NCBI GenBank assembly: GCA_000697055.1
Contig: JNDT01001428.1
Location: forward strand, 1 to 64,000
Source of the DNA: Saksenaea vasiformis B4078
Taxonomy: Eukaryota; Mucoromycota; Mucoromycetes; Mucorales; Saksenaeaceae
Direction: 5' to 3'
Length of the DNA stretch: 64,000 nucleotides
Shown piece by piece: positions 48,601 to 59,501 of this stretch. Every line of letters begins with the position of its first letter. Positions within the stretch are counted from its first letter, which is position 1. The position numbers and the translations under genes were made by a program. The notes under the pieces are model-generated. The model ran no database searches and was not told where the DNA came from. It saw only the letters and a list, made by a program, of their open reading frames with translations.

Positions 48601-50447
48601 AAATGGTACTGCACCCTACAAGAGCATCCATAACGACGCCGGTCATAAAATCGGGAGTTCGTTGTATGCTTTGCCTTACAAAACCACTTTGCGGAAAGTT
48701 CGCAAAGTATATCAATGTGGCACTCTGAATAATCAAGAGGAACGAAACGGATCTTAGGACCCATGAAGTGACTAGGATAACGATTCTTCAGCTGCCGTGC
48801 CACTCTGAATGACCTTGAAATAATAGTACCAATCTTCTGCTGCTGATTGCGTAAGGGTTGGTTGCATCAGCTGTAGGCTCCAAACGGCCTTTGCTCCTAT
48901 CTTTGACGGGTGTATAATGAAATTCATGTTTGTGTACCTATAGAGCAGCAGATGCTTACCAAAAAGGAACCAGTTAGAATCATCGCTTTACGAAGGGCTC
49001 CATAAATGGTACTCTCATGTCTTAGCAGAATAATCTCTGTAATGATGAAGAAGAAATCTGAACAAATAGCTGTATTTAAGCGCTTCTTCGTGTAAAGAAA
49101 GTTACTTCTTCAAACTATTGCTCGACAGCACGGCTTTTGCGCGGGAAGAAAGAGCTCTGTGTCACTTGGAAAGGAAGCTATGATGTTGTGCCACGCGGCT
49201 GAGGAAAAGTAGCTATCTTTTTTAATTTAGCTGTATTGATTATGGACGATACGTAAATATAAATATTTATTAAGTTTGACATTAGTCTTCTTTTGCGGGA
49301 AATTCACTATTGCAATGTGTGTGTGTTATAGATATTTGAATGCTCTGCACTCACATAGACTAAAGAAACATGAAATAAATACTGTTGCTAGCAGTGATGA
49401 AAGAAAGAGAAGTCGTAATGGTTGGAGTAAAACGGAAACTTCTTTCGACATGTCCCTACCCTGATCCCTTCATATACTTTACTGATGCTGCTGCTGTCAC
49501 ATGTAGTATGTACGTTAGCCGCAGATTGCGCACCTTGCCTGATTAGGCACATCACGCAAGCCTTAATCTGCGCCGTTTTCTTTGAAGCGGAGGACACACC
49601 AGTGTGCATATAGTCACACCCAGACAATATACGAAGTCAGTGATGTGGAGAAATAGGTCCATTTAATGGATTTTTCCTATTATTCTGTACTTATTTTAAA
49701 CTGTTTGGCATTGGCTCGAAATAAACTTTACATTGGATGTATTTCTTTTTTGCGAGCTGCGCTCTTGAATCTTGCATAGGGTGCATTGGTGCTGTTCTGA
49801 TTTGTTGCTTCCAGTGACCAACAGCAACATTTATTTTGAATAAAGAGGCGTAATGGGCATTTAACGGGACACATAAATCTTTTCCTTCGAACCTGTTTTC
49901 TCATGAAACGTCCCCGGTATGTACTTTTGATGGAATGCACCCGTATCTTTTTGTCTGTCATTAGCCTGTAAGATCTCCGCCCAGAACAATCTTGGCAGGG
50001 TACTTTTAGCCCATAGTTAAAGAAAGAATCAAAAGTTATTCCATTTACTAATCATGAACGTATTTTTATGGACTTTGTGCACATTGAGGGACAAAGTCGA
50101 TGTAGGTAGGTAATGAACCACTCGTCAATTTATATACTGTTCACTCTCAATCCCCCCTTGGCGCAAACTTGGCACCTCACAGACCCAGAATTTATATAGA
50201 TTAGCGTGAAAATGTATTTCAATAAACAGTAATAGTAATCCGTGTACCATAGTTTTATGCATTAAAAGAAAAAAATTCACATGGCATAATGGAGAATTTG
50301 CATAATAAGAAAGTGATGGAAAAATTGTACATAAGAAAACATGACAATAATATATAAAAAAGAAAAGAGAGAGGCATACTGCTGTAAGTGGTAAAGAAAA
50401 AGAAAAAGTAATGATGAACTTATCTATCCTGTACAAAAATGACTATA
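45608..50447. other. Largest gene-poor region of the window
   Basis: About 4.8 kb without a recognised gene. Isolated open frames of 60-113 codons occur, mostly on the minus strand: 47,027-46,689, 48,803-48,462, 49,627-49,388 and 49,961-49,728. The one at 49,627-49,388 contains ACVMCLIRQG...TTCDSS, loosely like the C-terminal cysteine motif of piggyBac-type transposases, so part of the region may be a decayed element. The evidence is weak. No terminal repeats, long direct repeats, tRNA or rRNA were recognised. The first few hundred bases are the GET2 promoter. Confidence 0.35.
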
Positions 50448-51536
50448 CTATCCAATCCGTGCCAGCAAACCAGAAGCTTGTTTTGATTCGATCAGGCCAG
50501 CTGTCTGCAGTACATCAAGCGACCATTGTGCCCATGGGTACAGGCCTGTCTCGTGTACTAGCACCTTCGCTGTTGTTTTCCAGTCTCTGGATGTACTGCG
50601 AGCTATGTGGAGTGTCTGAATCCCGCCCTCATTGTCAACTTGGATTGTGTCTACGGATGGTTGTCCATTTTCAATGTACCATCCTTGTCGGTTGGGTTCG
50701 ATACAATCTGCTAGGAAATCCACGAGACTTGCCAAGATATGTGTCAAAAACTCGATCATATATAGCTTGGCCTGTGCAAAAGCCTCCTGCATGGCTTCGA
50801 CTGTGCTGGAAAGGAGAAAACGCATTGTGTGAACAGGTAATGCGACGACGGAGGCCAACAGATGAAAAGGAAAAAGACAGGATATTCCACCAGCATTCCC
50901 TCCCAGGGAGCGCAGAATGCAGATCGGTCGGCCACCTTCCGTTGTAGTCACGACAGTGAAAGTAATCCAGATAGATTTATTCCCATTATCGTTTTTTTCT
51001 GCTGTCATCCAACGCAAACGGACTGTACGGATTGTTTGTGCTTTTCTGGTTGCTGTTTGACTAATGTTGGCACATAGTTTTTGGACATCGTCGGGGTGAA
51101 TGAAGGCCATGATTGGACGTCCTAAAAGATCCGAAGGATTCTGATGGAATGTTGACATGGTGAGGTGAGCATGCTCGACGGTGCCATAGGGACTTAGTTG
51201 AAGAACAGCGATGGAGGTAGGTGAAAAGTATTTCAAGTCAGCTTTGATAAGCCAATAATCCAGGCACGGTCGTGAACCTAGTGGATCGCGATGGATACAA
51301 ATCTCCAAGGGTACAGATAACCCGGTGGCATGACGTACGAGATAGTGGCGACTGTCATGTTGTTGACGAATACCAAGCGCAAGGATAGAACGACCAATCA
51401 GCTCTGAAGGTGAATATCCAAGAACGTCGAATACTTCGTCGGTTGCTGTAAGGATAGTCTGATTATCTTGATGTACGATAAGAAGAGAAGAGGAACGAAG
51501 TGGACAAGTATGAAAGGAGTGGGCGGTAACAGCCAT
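50448..51536 (-). CDS. Protein with two PAS domains
   Basis: One uninterrupted frame of 362 codons; the ATG at 51,536 (MAVTAHSFHTCPLRSSS) is the first true Met. The first PAS domain spans about residues 20-90 (SLLIVHQDNQTILTATDEVF, VLGYSPSELIGRSIL). The second spans about 115-220 (TSIAVLQLSPYGTVEHAH, LLGRPIMAFIHPDDVQKL, IWITFTVVTTTEGG). No LOV flavin-binding cysteine motif (GRNCRFLQ type) is visible, and no GATA zinc finger or kinase domain follows, so it is not a canonical WC-1 photoreceptor. A hydrophobic stretch near residues 225-250 and a conserved-looking GLLARIG end are the other features. Likely a signalling or regulatory protein whose PAS domains bind a partner or small ligand. It is one of few single-exon genes in the window. 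Confidence 0.82.
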   Translation of the reverse strand: MAVTAHSFHTCPLRSSSLLIVHQDNQTILTATDEVFDVLGYSPSELIGRSILALGIRQQHDSRHYLVRHATGLSVPLEICIHRDPLGSRPCLDYWLIKADLKYFSPTSIAVLQLSPYGTVEHAHLTMSTFHQNPSDLLGRPIMAFIHPDDVQKLCANISQTATRKAQTIRTVRLRWMTAEKNDNGNKSIWITFTVVTTTEGGRPICILRSLGGNAGGISCLFPFHLLASVVALPVHTMRFLLSSTVEAMQEAFAQAKLYMIEFLTHILASLVDFLADCIEPNRQGWYIENGQPSVDTIQVDNEGGIQTLHIARSTSRDWKTTAKVLVHETGLYPWAQWSLDVLQTAGLIESKQASGLLARIG

Positions 51537-52309
51537 TATCAGAATAAACAAAGAAAAGTAAAGTAAGGAAACAAAAAAAAAAGGTAATAAATATTCATCA
51601 CTTGGTTCGTGTTAGACTATCGGCATATGCTTATTCTTGAAATTTTTCGCGTGGCATTGTTTTATGACCATGACTCCAAGGTCTTTTTCGCCCTTTCACA
51701 TGAAAATGGTGCTTTGGTGCAACCTCCTGTAAATAGGATGCTGATCTAAGCATACGACACATGGCGGCTATTGAAATGTGGTCCACCATTAGGCTGCTGG
51801 AAAGTTTGATGATGAGTCGAGGTGTTACCTAATCTAAAAAGCTGGGGAACGCATTGTTCTCATTTAAAGCGTTGGCTATCGTGGACGCGGAATCAGAAAT
51901 ACGATCATATCAGTCGATCATTTAGGGACTTAGCCCTATTTAGATTCAAAGTCCTCCATACAATTGACGATGACATGTAGAGAAAGAAGTCTTATACCAA
52001 GGTTAAAATTCACTGTGGAGGGACATTTTGTAACCTTGATAATGGGCTGATTCTTTTTCCCCTTTCTTTTTCTCCCCTTTTTGTTTCCCTTGTTATATGC
52101 TTTCTGTCTTTTCGGTTTCATTTTTCGCTTTACTACCATCTATGGAATCTTTTTTTGTCATCAACTATCGTCCATAGGTGCACAACCTTATTATCAACCA
52201 CAACGTGGTCATAACTATCAAATTTGTTCTACCGTCCATATGCGCATCAATTACTTCCCAAGAATGTCACCAAACTATGTCTATTCATGCAATCCCTTTG
52301 TCTATTCGT
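51537..52309. other. Spacer upstream of the PAS gene
   Basis: About 770 bp holding the PAS-gene promoter and the 3' UTR of the RRM gene. A T/C-rich stretch lies at 52,040-52,100 and an 85-codon open frame at 52,081-52,338 runs into the RRM gene antisense; neither is supported as a gene. Confidence 0.4.
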
Positions 52310-53428
52310 TTAATATACAACCGAGACCTGGAGTTTGAGATGTTCATTGTACTTCTTCCAAAGATAATCGGCATTATGGAAAGTTCGGACACATCGCCAT
52401 GCTTCTGATTCAGAATCAAATTTGACAAGGAACTTGCTCACAGCTGCCATAGGTTTCCTATATATAACGTTACCAAAATTGTTAGTAACCATTCCCAAAA
52501 AAATAAAATAAGTAAATAAATCAAAGTTTCACTTACGTTTTTAATGGCACCACGCTATCCGGCACACTCTCGATTGGGAAGAAATTCCTTGTGCGCAAGT
52601 AACCTACCACATGATCGACCGATGTTCTCTGAGGGAATCCAATAATGACAACCGAACGACCGGCAGCACTTGTGGGATCAGCCACAGACATGAGTTCAGG
52701 ACTACGGAATTTCTTTAACGCCTCAGCTGCGTCCCCTGCTTTTGCGCTGACCTGGTTATCCACAGAAAAATAAAATAAATCATTAGACTCTTTTTGGTTT
52801 TGCAAACGACTTACATAGTTGACCTTCATCAAATTGCCTCCCAATAAACGTCTGTGAGCGTAGTCAATCAAAGACTTGGCTGCCTCTGGTGAAGCCATGT
52901 GCACGACGCAACCGCCGGTAAAGCTGAATTCAGGTGTACGACGGAAACAAACTATGAAGAGTTCAGCCATGGCGTCATATTCAATAGTTCCGTACTTTCA
53001 CGAATGCTTTTATCTCCTTGGGGAAATGCTTCCCGGGCAAGTTTTCGAATGTCCTCCGTAGTAGCTGTTACTGGCAAGCCGTCGATTTGAACAAGTGGCG
53101 AAACAGGTGCGCGATTCTTGGGCTGTCGTTCTTTCCGGATCTGACCTGTGTAAAATATGGTTACTCCTTGACCATGCCACTGGACTAAATACTTGCCAGT
53201 AACCTTTTTTATCATGTTCTCGGTGAATTTGATTCTAGGTGTCTGGTTATTCGACGAGTTCTGGTCGGCATTGCTGGCAAATCGGGAACTGTGGAAGCAT
53301 CGTGGTGCGACTCGGGCAACATGAACAGCTGCAGGTGCTCGGCGAGTGGCGACGGTGGCAGCAGTGGCGATAGAACGAGAGAACATAGTCAATATCAACG
53401 ACCTAACTGCAAAGCAAACAAGGTCCAT
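52310..53428 (-). CDS. Mitochondrial RNA-binding protein with two RRM-like domains
   Basis: Four exons, 53428-52996, 52951-52815, 52751-52537 and 52457-52310, give 310 aa from the first ATG, or 296 aa from the ATG at 53,386. The second start (MFSRSIATAATVATRRAP) opens a classic mitochondrial presequence and is preferred on that ground. RRM 1 runs from PLVQIDGLPVTATTEDIRKL across the first intron to IREICFRRTPEFSFTGGCVV and AAKSLIDYAHRRLLGG. RRM 2 runs from RSVVIIGFPQRTSVDHVVGY across the last intron to KFLVKFDSESEAWRCVRTFH. Splice phases restore both RRM folds. A role in mitochondrial mRNA handling or translation is inferred from domain plus targeting; no specific orthologue is recognised. 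Confidence 0.8.
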
Positions 53429-54327
53429 GTAACAACAAAGTCACGGCCGTCAATATCGCTCGTCGAATTTCCCGTGACTACCTTGTTCGCCAGCATTGGG
53501 CATCTGCTGCCGTACTGGCACAGACCATGCCAAAGCACGGCCATTGTTAGTATCAACACTTGATAGGTTGACGGCGAAGTATTTGGTGTGTCTATAGATC
53601 TACTGCGAAAGCACCTAGGCGTACCTCGACAAAGAGACGGTTAGAGCAAAGAGCAGCTGACTAAAAAGTTGGAAATCATCGAGTCAACGAATTTATTGAA
53701 AATAGATTCAATTATAAGCGCGCTTGTCAGCAAGGCGTTAAAGATACACGACTTGAAAAATGTAGCGACAAGTCTTTCAAATGACCAAAACATCATTCAT
53801 TTGACATGCTTCTAACCAAAGACGCTTGGATAACGTCGTTGTATTTCGACCATTTTTCTAACTCTTGTCGACGAAAACACACATAAAAGCAAGTTGATTT
53901 GGTTAAAAACCTACGAGCATTTCTTTAGCTTATTTTTCTAGGACCGACAGCATGGAAATTAAAAGCGGTGTTCCTTGCAATAAACGTACCTGCACAAGAT
54001 CGTCTTTGTGCAACTAAATTTAGCATGAATGTTTTCTGTCATGGATATACACCTTCATATACCCAAACATGCTTTTGTTGTCTATAGAACTAAAACAAAA
54101 AGAAAAGGATAAATTTCTTCTGCTTTTTGATAAACGATGCCATACTGAGATGGCAGGTCTTCATATCTTCGTCCATCTATGTCGCTTTCAATCATCTCCC
54201 ATTATGATTGGCTAATTGTCAAACTCAAACTATAACCTTTCTCAAGCATCCGTGTTTTTCACACGAGCTTCTTTTTCTTCCGTTCACTCTACTTTACTCC
54301 CTCCTCTTTTTGTTGAATACGTCTATC
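53429..54327. other. Divergent promoter region, RRM and ILV3 genes
   Basis: About 900 bp between divergent genes, so it should contain both promoters. AT-rich with long pyrimidine runs near 54,260-54,310 just before the ILV3 start. No open frame or repeat is supported. Confidence 0.45.
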
Positions 54328-56767
54328 ATGTCCGGACAGGTACATATGTACGCGTATTTTCTGCCATGGCAAAGTGTGCTCTTTGTTCATGAAACTATTT
54401 TAGTCATAAACTGGAAACTCGCAACCATGATGTAGAGACAACACTGCCAATCATGAACAGGTATAGCCGCAACATAACACAAAAACAGACAGCTGGCGCA
54501 GCTCAGGCACAGTGTAAGTTGTCATGTTAAGGATGCAAGGCATGAAATCGAGACACCTAGTGTATGCCACTGGATTGAAGGATGAAGATTTCGAAAAAGC
54601 TCTTGTTGGGATTACCAGTTTGTAAGTTCCACCTTTCCATACAAACAAATTGTTTTGAGAAAATAATTCTGTGTGTACATAGCGGTTATGATGGAAATCC
54701 ATGCAACATGCACATTAATGATCTTGCTGCCAAGGTCAAAGAGAGTGTCTGGAAAGCTGGACTGGTAGGCTACCAGTTTAACACCATCGGTGTCAGTGAT
54801 GCAATCCCAATGGGAAGTGCAGGCATGTCATTCTCATTGCCAAGTCGCGATATCATTGCTGATTCGATTGAGACGGTAATGTGCCGCCTCTTTTCCATGT
54901 TTACAACGGGCTAACTCGGATTCAAGGTGATGAGTGCTCTTTGGTATGATGCCAACATTTCTCTGCCTGGATGTGACAAAAATATGCCTGGGTGCGTTCT
55001 GGCCATGGCACGCCTGAATCGTCCATCTATTGTCATTTATGGCGGTACAATGAAGAAAGGAAAGGGTACAGTGGGCGCATGCGCCAATCGTGAAATTGAT
55101 ATCGGAAATGCGCTGGAATGCAATGGTGAATACATTGTCGGAAAGATAAACGAGGAAGAGCGGCAAGATATCATCCGACACGCCTGCCCCGGAGCGGGAG
55201 CATGTGGCGGCATGTAAGTAAAGAGGACACCCACTTCAACATCTTTTTCTCACACTCTACAGGTTCACGGCCAACACAAGTACGTCTCTCTAATAGGATA
55301 ATCAGAGAACAAACGCGTTGACTCGATTTATTTCAGTGTCCAGTGCAATTGAAGCACTTGGTATGTCGCTTCCGTACAGTTCGTCCATCCCAGCCGAGGA
55401 TCCACTTAAGATTCAAGAATGTCTCCGTGTTGGCTCTGCTATTCGCAAACTGCTTGAGAAGGATATCAAGCCATGCGATATTATGACCAGAAAAGCATTT
55501 GAAAATGCTTTGACCTTAATCATGGTTCTTGGAGGTGGCAATGATGTTCGTACAGCTTCCTTTCTCATATGTTTATTCAGGTTCGACCAATGCTGTTCTT
55601 CATATGCTTGCCATGGCCAAAGCTGCCGCGGTGCCCTTGACACTCGAGGATATTCAAGCGATCTCGGATAAAACGCCATTCTTGGCGGATTTACGTCCCA
55701 GGTAGAAACAAATGAGAAAACAAATTTATAGACGTCTGATAACAACAAAGTGGACGTTATGTCATGGAAGATCTTCACAAGGTCGGCGGTGTACCAGGTA
55801 CATACCAAGAAGAAAAAAAAAAGATATTTGTCGGACTAATAGAAAATCCAGCTGTCTTGAAATATCTCTATCAGCATAATATGATTCATGGAGATTGTAT
55901 CACCGTGACAGGAAAGACAATGGCGGAAAATCTGGCCTCGATTGAAGGGTTTACCGAAGGTCAGGACGTTGTGCGACCATTGTCAAATCCATTGAAATCC
56001 ACGGGCCACTTGACTATTTTGCGAGGCAACCTTGCGCCCGAAGTAACGCTTTTCTTTCTCTGAATAGTCTCATTCATACGATGTTATAGGGAGCTGTAGC
56101 GAAGATCACCGGTAAAGAAGGTTTGTCCTTCACTGGACTTGCCCAAGTGTTTGACGAAGAAGATGATATTTTTACTGCTTTGGAGGAAAAGAGAATCTCC
56201 AAAGGAACAGTGGTTGTTGTTCGATACCAGGGTCCTAAAGGAGGCCCAGGCATGCCCGAGGTAGGAAACACACATATCCATATAACGACGCTAACTGTCA
56301 TTTAAAGATGCGTATGTTCTTATTGTTTAGCACACAGGAGCAACTGAATCGTTTCTTTTTTCAAAAAACTAGTGAAACCGACAGCAGCCATTATGGGCGC
56401 AGGATTAGGCAAGGATGTAGCTCTACTTACAGATGGTCGCTTTTCCGGCGCCTCTCATGTATGATTCCATCTTAACAGACTCAGCCTAACTCACCCTTCC
56501 TTATTACAGGGGTTCATCATTGGTCATGTTTGTCCTGAGGCGCAGGAAGGTGGACCTATCGCTCTTATCGAAAACGGTGACAAGATCATAATCGATGCCA
56601 AGACGCGAGAGATAACGGTCGATATATCATCTGACGAATTAGTTAAACGTAAAATGCTATGGAAACCAAAACCTCTGAAATACACAAAAGGGGTCCTAGC
56701 AAGATACGTCATGACAGTAAAAAGTGCGAGCCAAGGCGCAGTTACAGACGAAGCATATCAACTTTAA
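54328..56767 (+). CDS. ILV3: Dihydroxyacid dehydratase
   Basis: Iron-sulfur dehydratase making the 2-keto acids of valine, isoleucine and pantothenate synthesis. Fourteen exons close at 576 aa: 54328-54339, 54438-54513, 54561-54621, 54683-54875, 54927-55213, 55263-55279, 55337-55534, 55581-55701, 55751-55797, 55843-56042, 56090-56260, 56308-56311, 56373-56458, 56510-56767. Cluster-ligand cysteines are in [19 protein letters not shown] and PGAGACGGM. Other blocks are [44 protein letters not shown]-like [33 protein letters not shown] and [19 protein letters not shown]. One exon is only 4 nt (ATGC). The first exon (MSGQ) is tentative; 54,453 is an alternative start. Neither start gives a mitochondrial presequence, unlike yeast Ilv3, so the protein may be cytosolic or a leader exon lies upstream. 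Confidence 0.93.
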
Positions 56768-56807
56768 CGCAGGGAATAGCAGTAATATTCGTATACGTAT
56801 ATGTAGT

Positions 56808-59501
56808 TCACTGCATGATAAATGATTGACTTTGGCGAATATCACGACTACTTGCTCCAATATGTACTGTAAATTGACCTTTGGGGACTACCCATCCGTT
56901 CTCGGTCCAGTAACTCAACTCGGTTGGTCCAAATTCGAAACGTACGGGTTTCTCTTCATTCTGCTTCAAGAATACCTTTTCAAATCCCCGTAGAATCTTT
57001 GGTGGCTCCTGAGCAGAGTCAGGGAATTGGATATAGGCTTGAACGACTTCAGCACCATCATAGTGGCCCGTGTTGCGAATCGTCACCGTAGCGATAATCT
57101 TCTTGTCATCACCGCTAAGATTCAGGTTGTAATAGGAGAAGATTGTGTAGGACAATCCGAACCCAAATTCGAATAGTGGATCGATCTTTTTGGCATCAAA
57201 CCACCGATACCCGATAAATATTCCTTCCTTGTACTCTGCCTATAAAAGGGGAAACGTTTAGATAGTGCGACGGTTGATATTCAAGTTACCGTTGGGCCAT
57301 ATGAAATTGTGGCGGGATAATCTTCCTCTCTCTTGGCAATTGTATAAGGTAAACGGCCTGATGGGTTCACATCTCCATATAAGATATCTGCAAGAGAATT
57401 GCCAGTCTCTTGCCCAGGTAGTCCAGCCCATACAATAGCCTTGATATGTGGATGATCAATCCACGGCATCAGCACGGCGCCGACCGAATGTATCACCACG
57501 ATTGTATTCTTGTTGGCGTCGGCCACAGTACGAATCTAAAGGAAGATTTAATTTTCTCGCCTTATCCCGTGCTTCATACCAATTCGTCTCCGTTATCCCA
57601 CAAAGAGATATTTTTACGATCACCGCGATTCCCATCCACCTCTATAAACTGCTCTCCAGAATCACTGTGTGAAAATACAATGGCCACGTCGGTATTGGAT
57701 GCTATTCTGGCTGCTGTTTTCAGATCCCAGTCGTCAAACGAATACAAAAGCTCGGTTGTGTTTTGTGCACGAAAATCCAAGCCCATGAGAGGCTTTATGG
57801 AACGATAAACAAGACGCACAGATTCGATGCAAACACTTACTGTAATAAGATAAGGGTACAACGTCGTACCCGAGCCCCAACCTTGCGTTACTGTTCCACC
57901 GCAAAATTTACCGTCTTGGCAGTCATTGAGACCCCTAATCTCCAATAAATCAGTTTCGCAATTCTATTTGTGATGTGATAACACAACTTGGGACATGGAC
58001 CAGCATCACTACCAATGATGCCGATTTTACCTAGCTTTGATTGAAGCGGCAGGATATTATCGTTATTACGTAACAAAACGGTAGAAGCAGCGCCCATTTG
58101 GCGAACTGGTTTGAAATGATCTCCTTGTACGTCGACATTCCGGTCCTTTTCGTGATGGAAGACATTGATATTCGTTTCAGGGTAGTCCTAAGAACAGTAC
58201 TTTAGAATATAAACACATACTGCTCCTGATTCATTTGCCTGATCTTGACCGAGCTAATTCATCAAATGAGCTTCATTGAACTTGTTTATAGTGAGGATCT
58301 TCCTTTCTTACCTTGTACCAAGCGGCAACAATACGTTTCGCCATGTCATGGACCTAATAGCCTTACACAATTAATTCTTAATGTATTATCTAGCAAGCCG
58401 TTTTACCCGTCCTTCTGGCACTCGCCCAGCAGCAACCGCGTCGGTAAGATTTTTGCCAAAATAAGAATCCTTCGAATAAAACTCGATATCACCTAATGAT
58501 TAAAAGCCATAAGCGTTATTTTTACTAGCGCATTTTTTTTTCTTTACCAGGCATTGTCATATCGAGCCCGCCATTAGCACTAGGAGCCGTAGAATGTGTG
58601 GCACTCCAATCACTCTGTACAAATCCTTTAAATCCCATATCCTGTTTGAGTATTTTGTTTAAAAGGTGGTCATTCTCGCAAGTGTAGGTCCCTCGCAATC
58701 GATTGTAAGAGCACATAACAGAAGCGACGTCCGCTTCGACTGATCGTGCAAATGGCCACGTATAGACTTCACGTAGCGTACGTTCATCCATCTCGGTTGA
58801 TTGCTAGATTTGCACAACACAAATGCCCAAGTTAGTTTTTGCCTTGTATTGATTATACGAGCAAGACTTACCGTTGTTCGATCAAATTCTTGTTCGTTGC
58901 CCACCAAATGTTTAGCTACAGCCATCTGGTATCATGGCCAATCGAAAAAAAATGTGTTATAGCGCACAATGCATTTTTCTTTCTTTCTTTAGTTACTTAC
59001 CACGCCTTGGCTTTGAATTCCTCGAATTGTTTCTGCTGCAGCTACACCAGCAAGGAATGGGTCTTCTCCAAACCCTTCCCAGCCTCTACCGCCTTGCGGC
59101 GTCCGCATCATATTCATACTGGGACCCAACTGAGCATGGATTCCTTTGCGACGAAATTCATTGCCCATATAAGAGCCACGCTCACGAAGAGCAACTTTGT
59201 CAAATGATGCAGCGGCGCTGATTCCTGCCACCCCAGCGGTCGAGGACTTATCGAATCGAATGCCTAAGGGGCCGTCATGCAGACAGAGTGAAGGAAAATC
59301 GGGGTTGCGAACTGGTATCGTATTCCCAATGCAAGGCCCTTCGGACCAACCGACACCTGTAGTGATATTTACTTTTTGCTCCAGCGACATGCGACTGAGA
59401 AGCCTATCTGCCTTAGCGTAGGCCTCATCCCATGACAAGATCGTTCCGGTTGCTGCGTGGATGCAATAGCTCCACAATAGTAGTGCGACGAATGGATGCA
59501 T
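56808..59501 (-). CDS. Secreted GH3 beta-glucosidase
   Basis: Ten exons (59501-59001, 58925-58872, 58803-58548, 58492-58407, 58353-58312, 58187-57988, 57934-57841, 57792-57580, 57535-57290, 57239-56808) encode 707 aa. The start MHPFVALLLWSYCIHAATG is a signal peptide; upstream in-frame Mets would spoil it. Domain 1 has KVNITTGVGW, CLHDGPLGIRF, GGRGWEGFGEDPFLAGVAA and KHLVGNEQEFDR, with the nucleophile Asp in GFVQSDWSATHS (about D250). Domain 2 has the acid/base-region Glu in SDSGEQFIEVDGNRGDRKN and WGSGT. A fibronectin-III-like C-terminus (FEFGFGLSYT, NTGHYDGAEVVQAYIQFP, RGFEKVFLKQNEEK) ends the protein. It should cut beta-glucosides such as cellobiose outside the cell. It converges tail to tail with ILV3, 40 bp apart. 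Confidence 0.93.

Noticed and set aside
50411..50947. 178-codon plus-strand frame
   Set aside because: Antisense to the PAS-domain gene, which has the recognised domains.
50448..51536. PAS protein as a WC-1 type blue-light receptor
   Set aside because: No LOV cysteine motif and no zinc finger are present.
53136..53154. Possible 19-nt intron (GTAACC...ACACAG) in the RRM gene
   Set aside because: Far too short to be spliced, and the frame is open without it.
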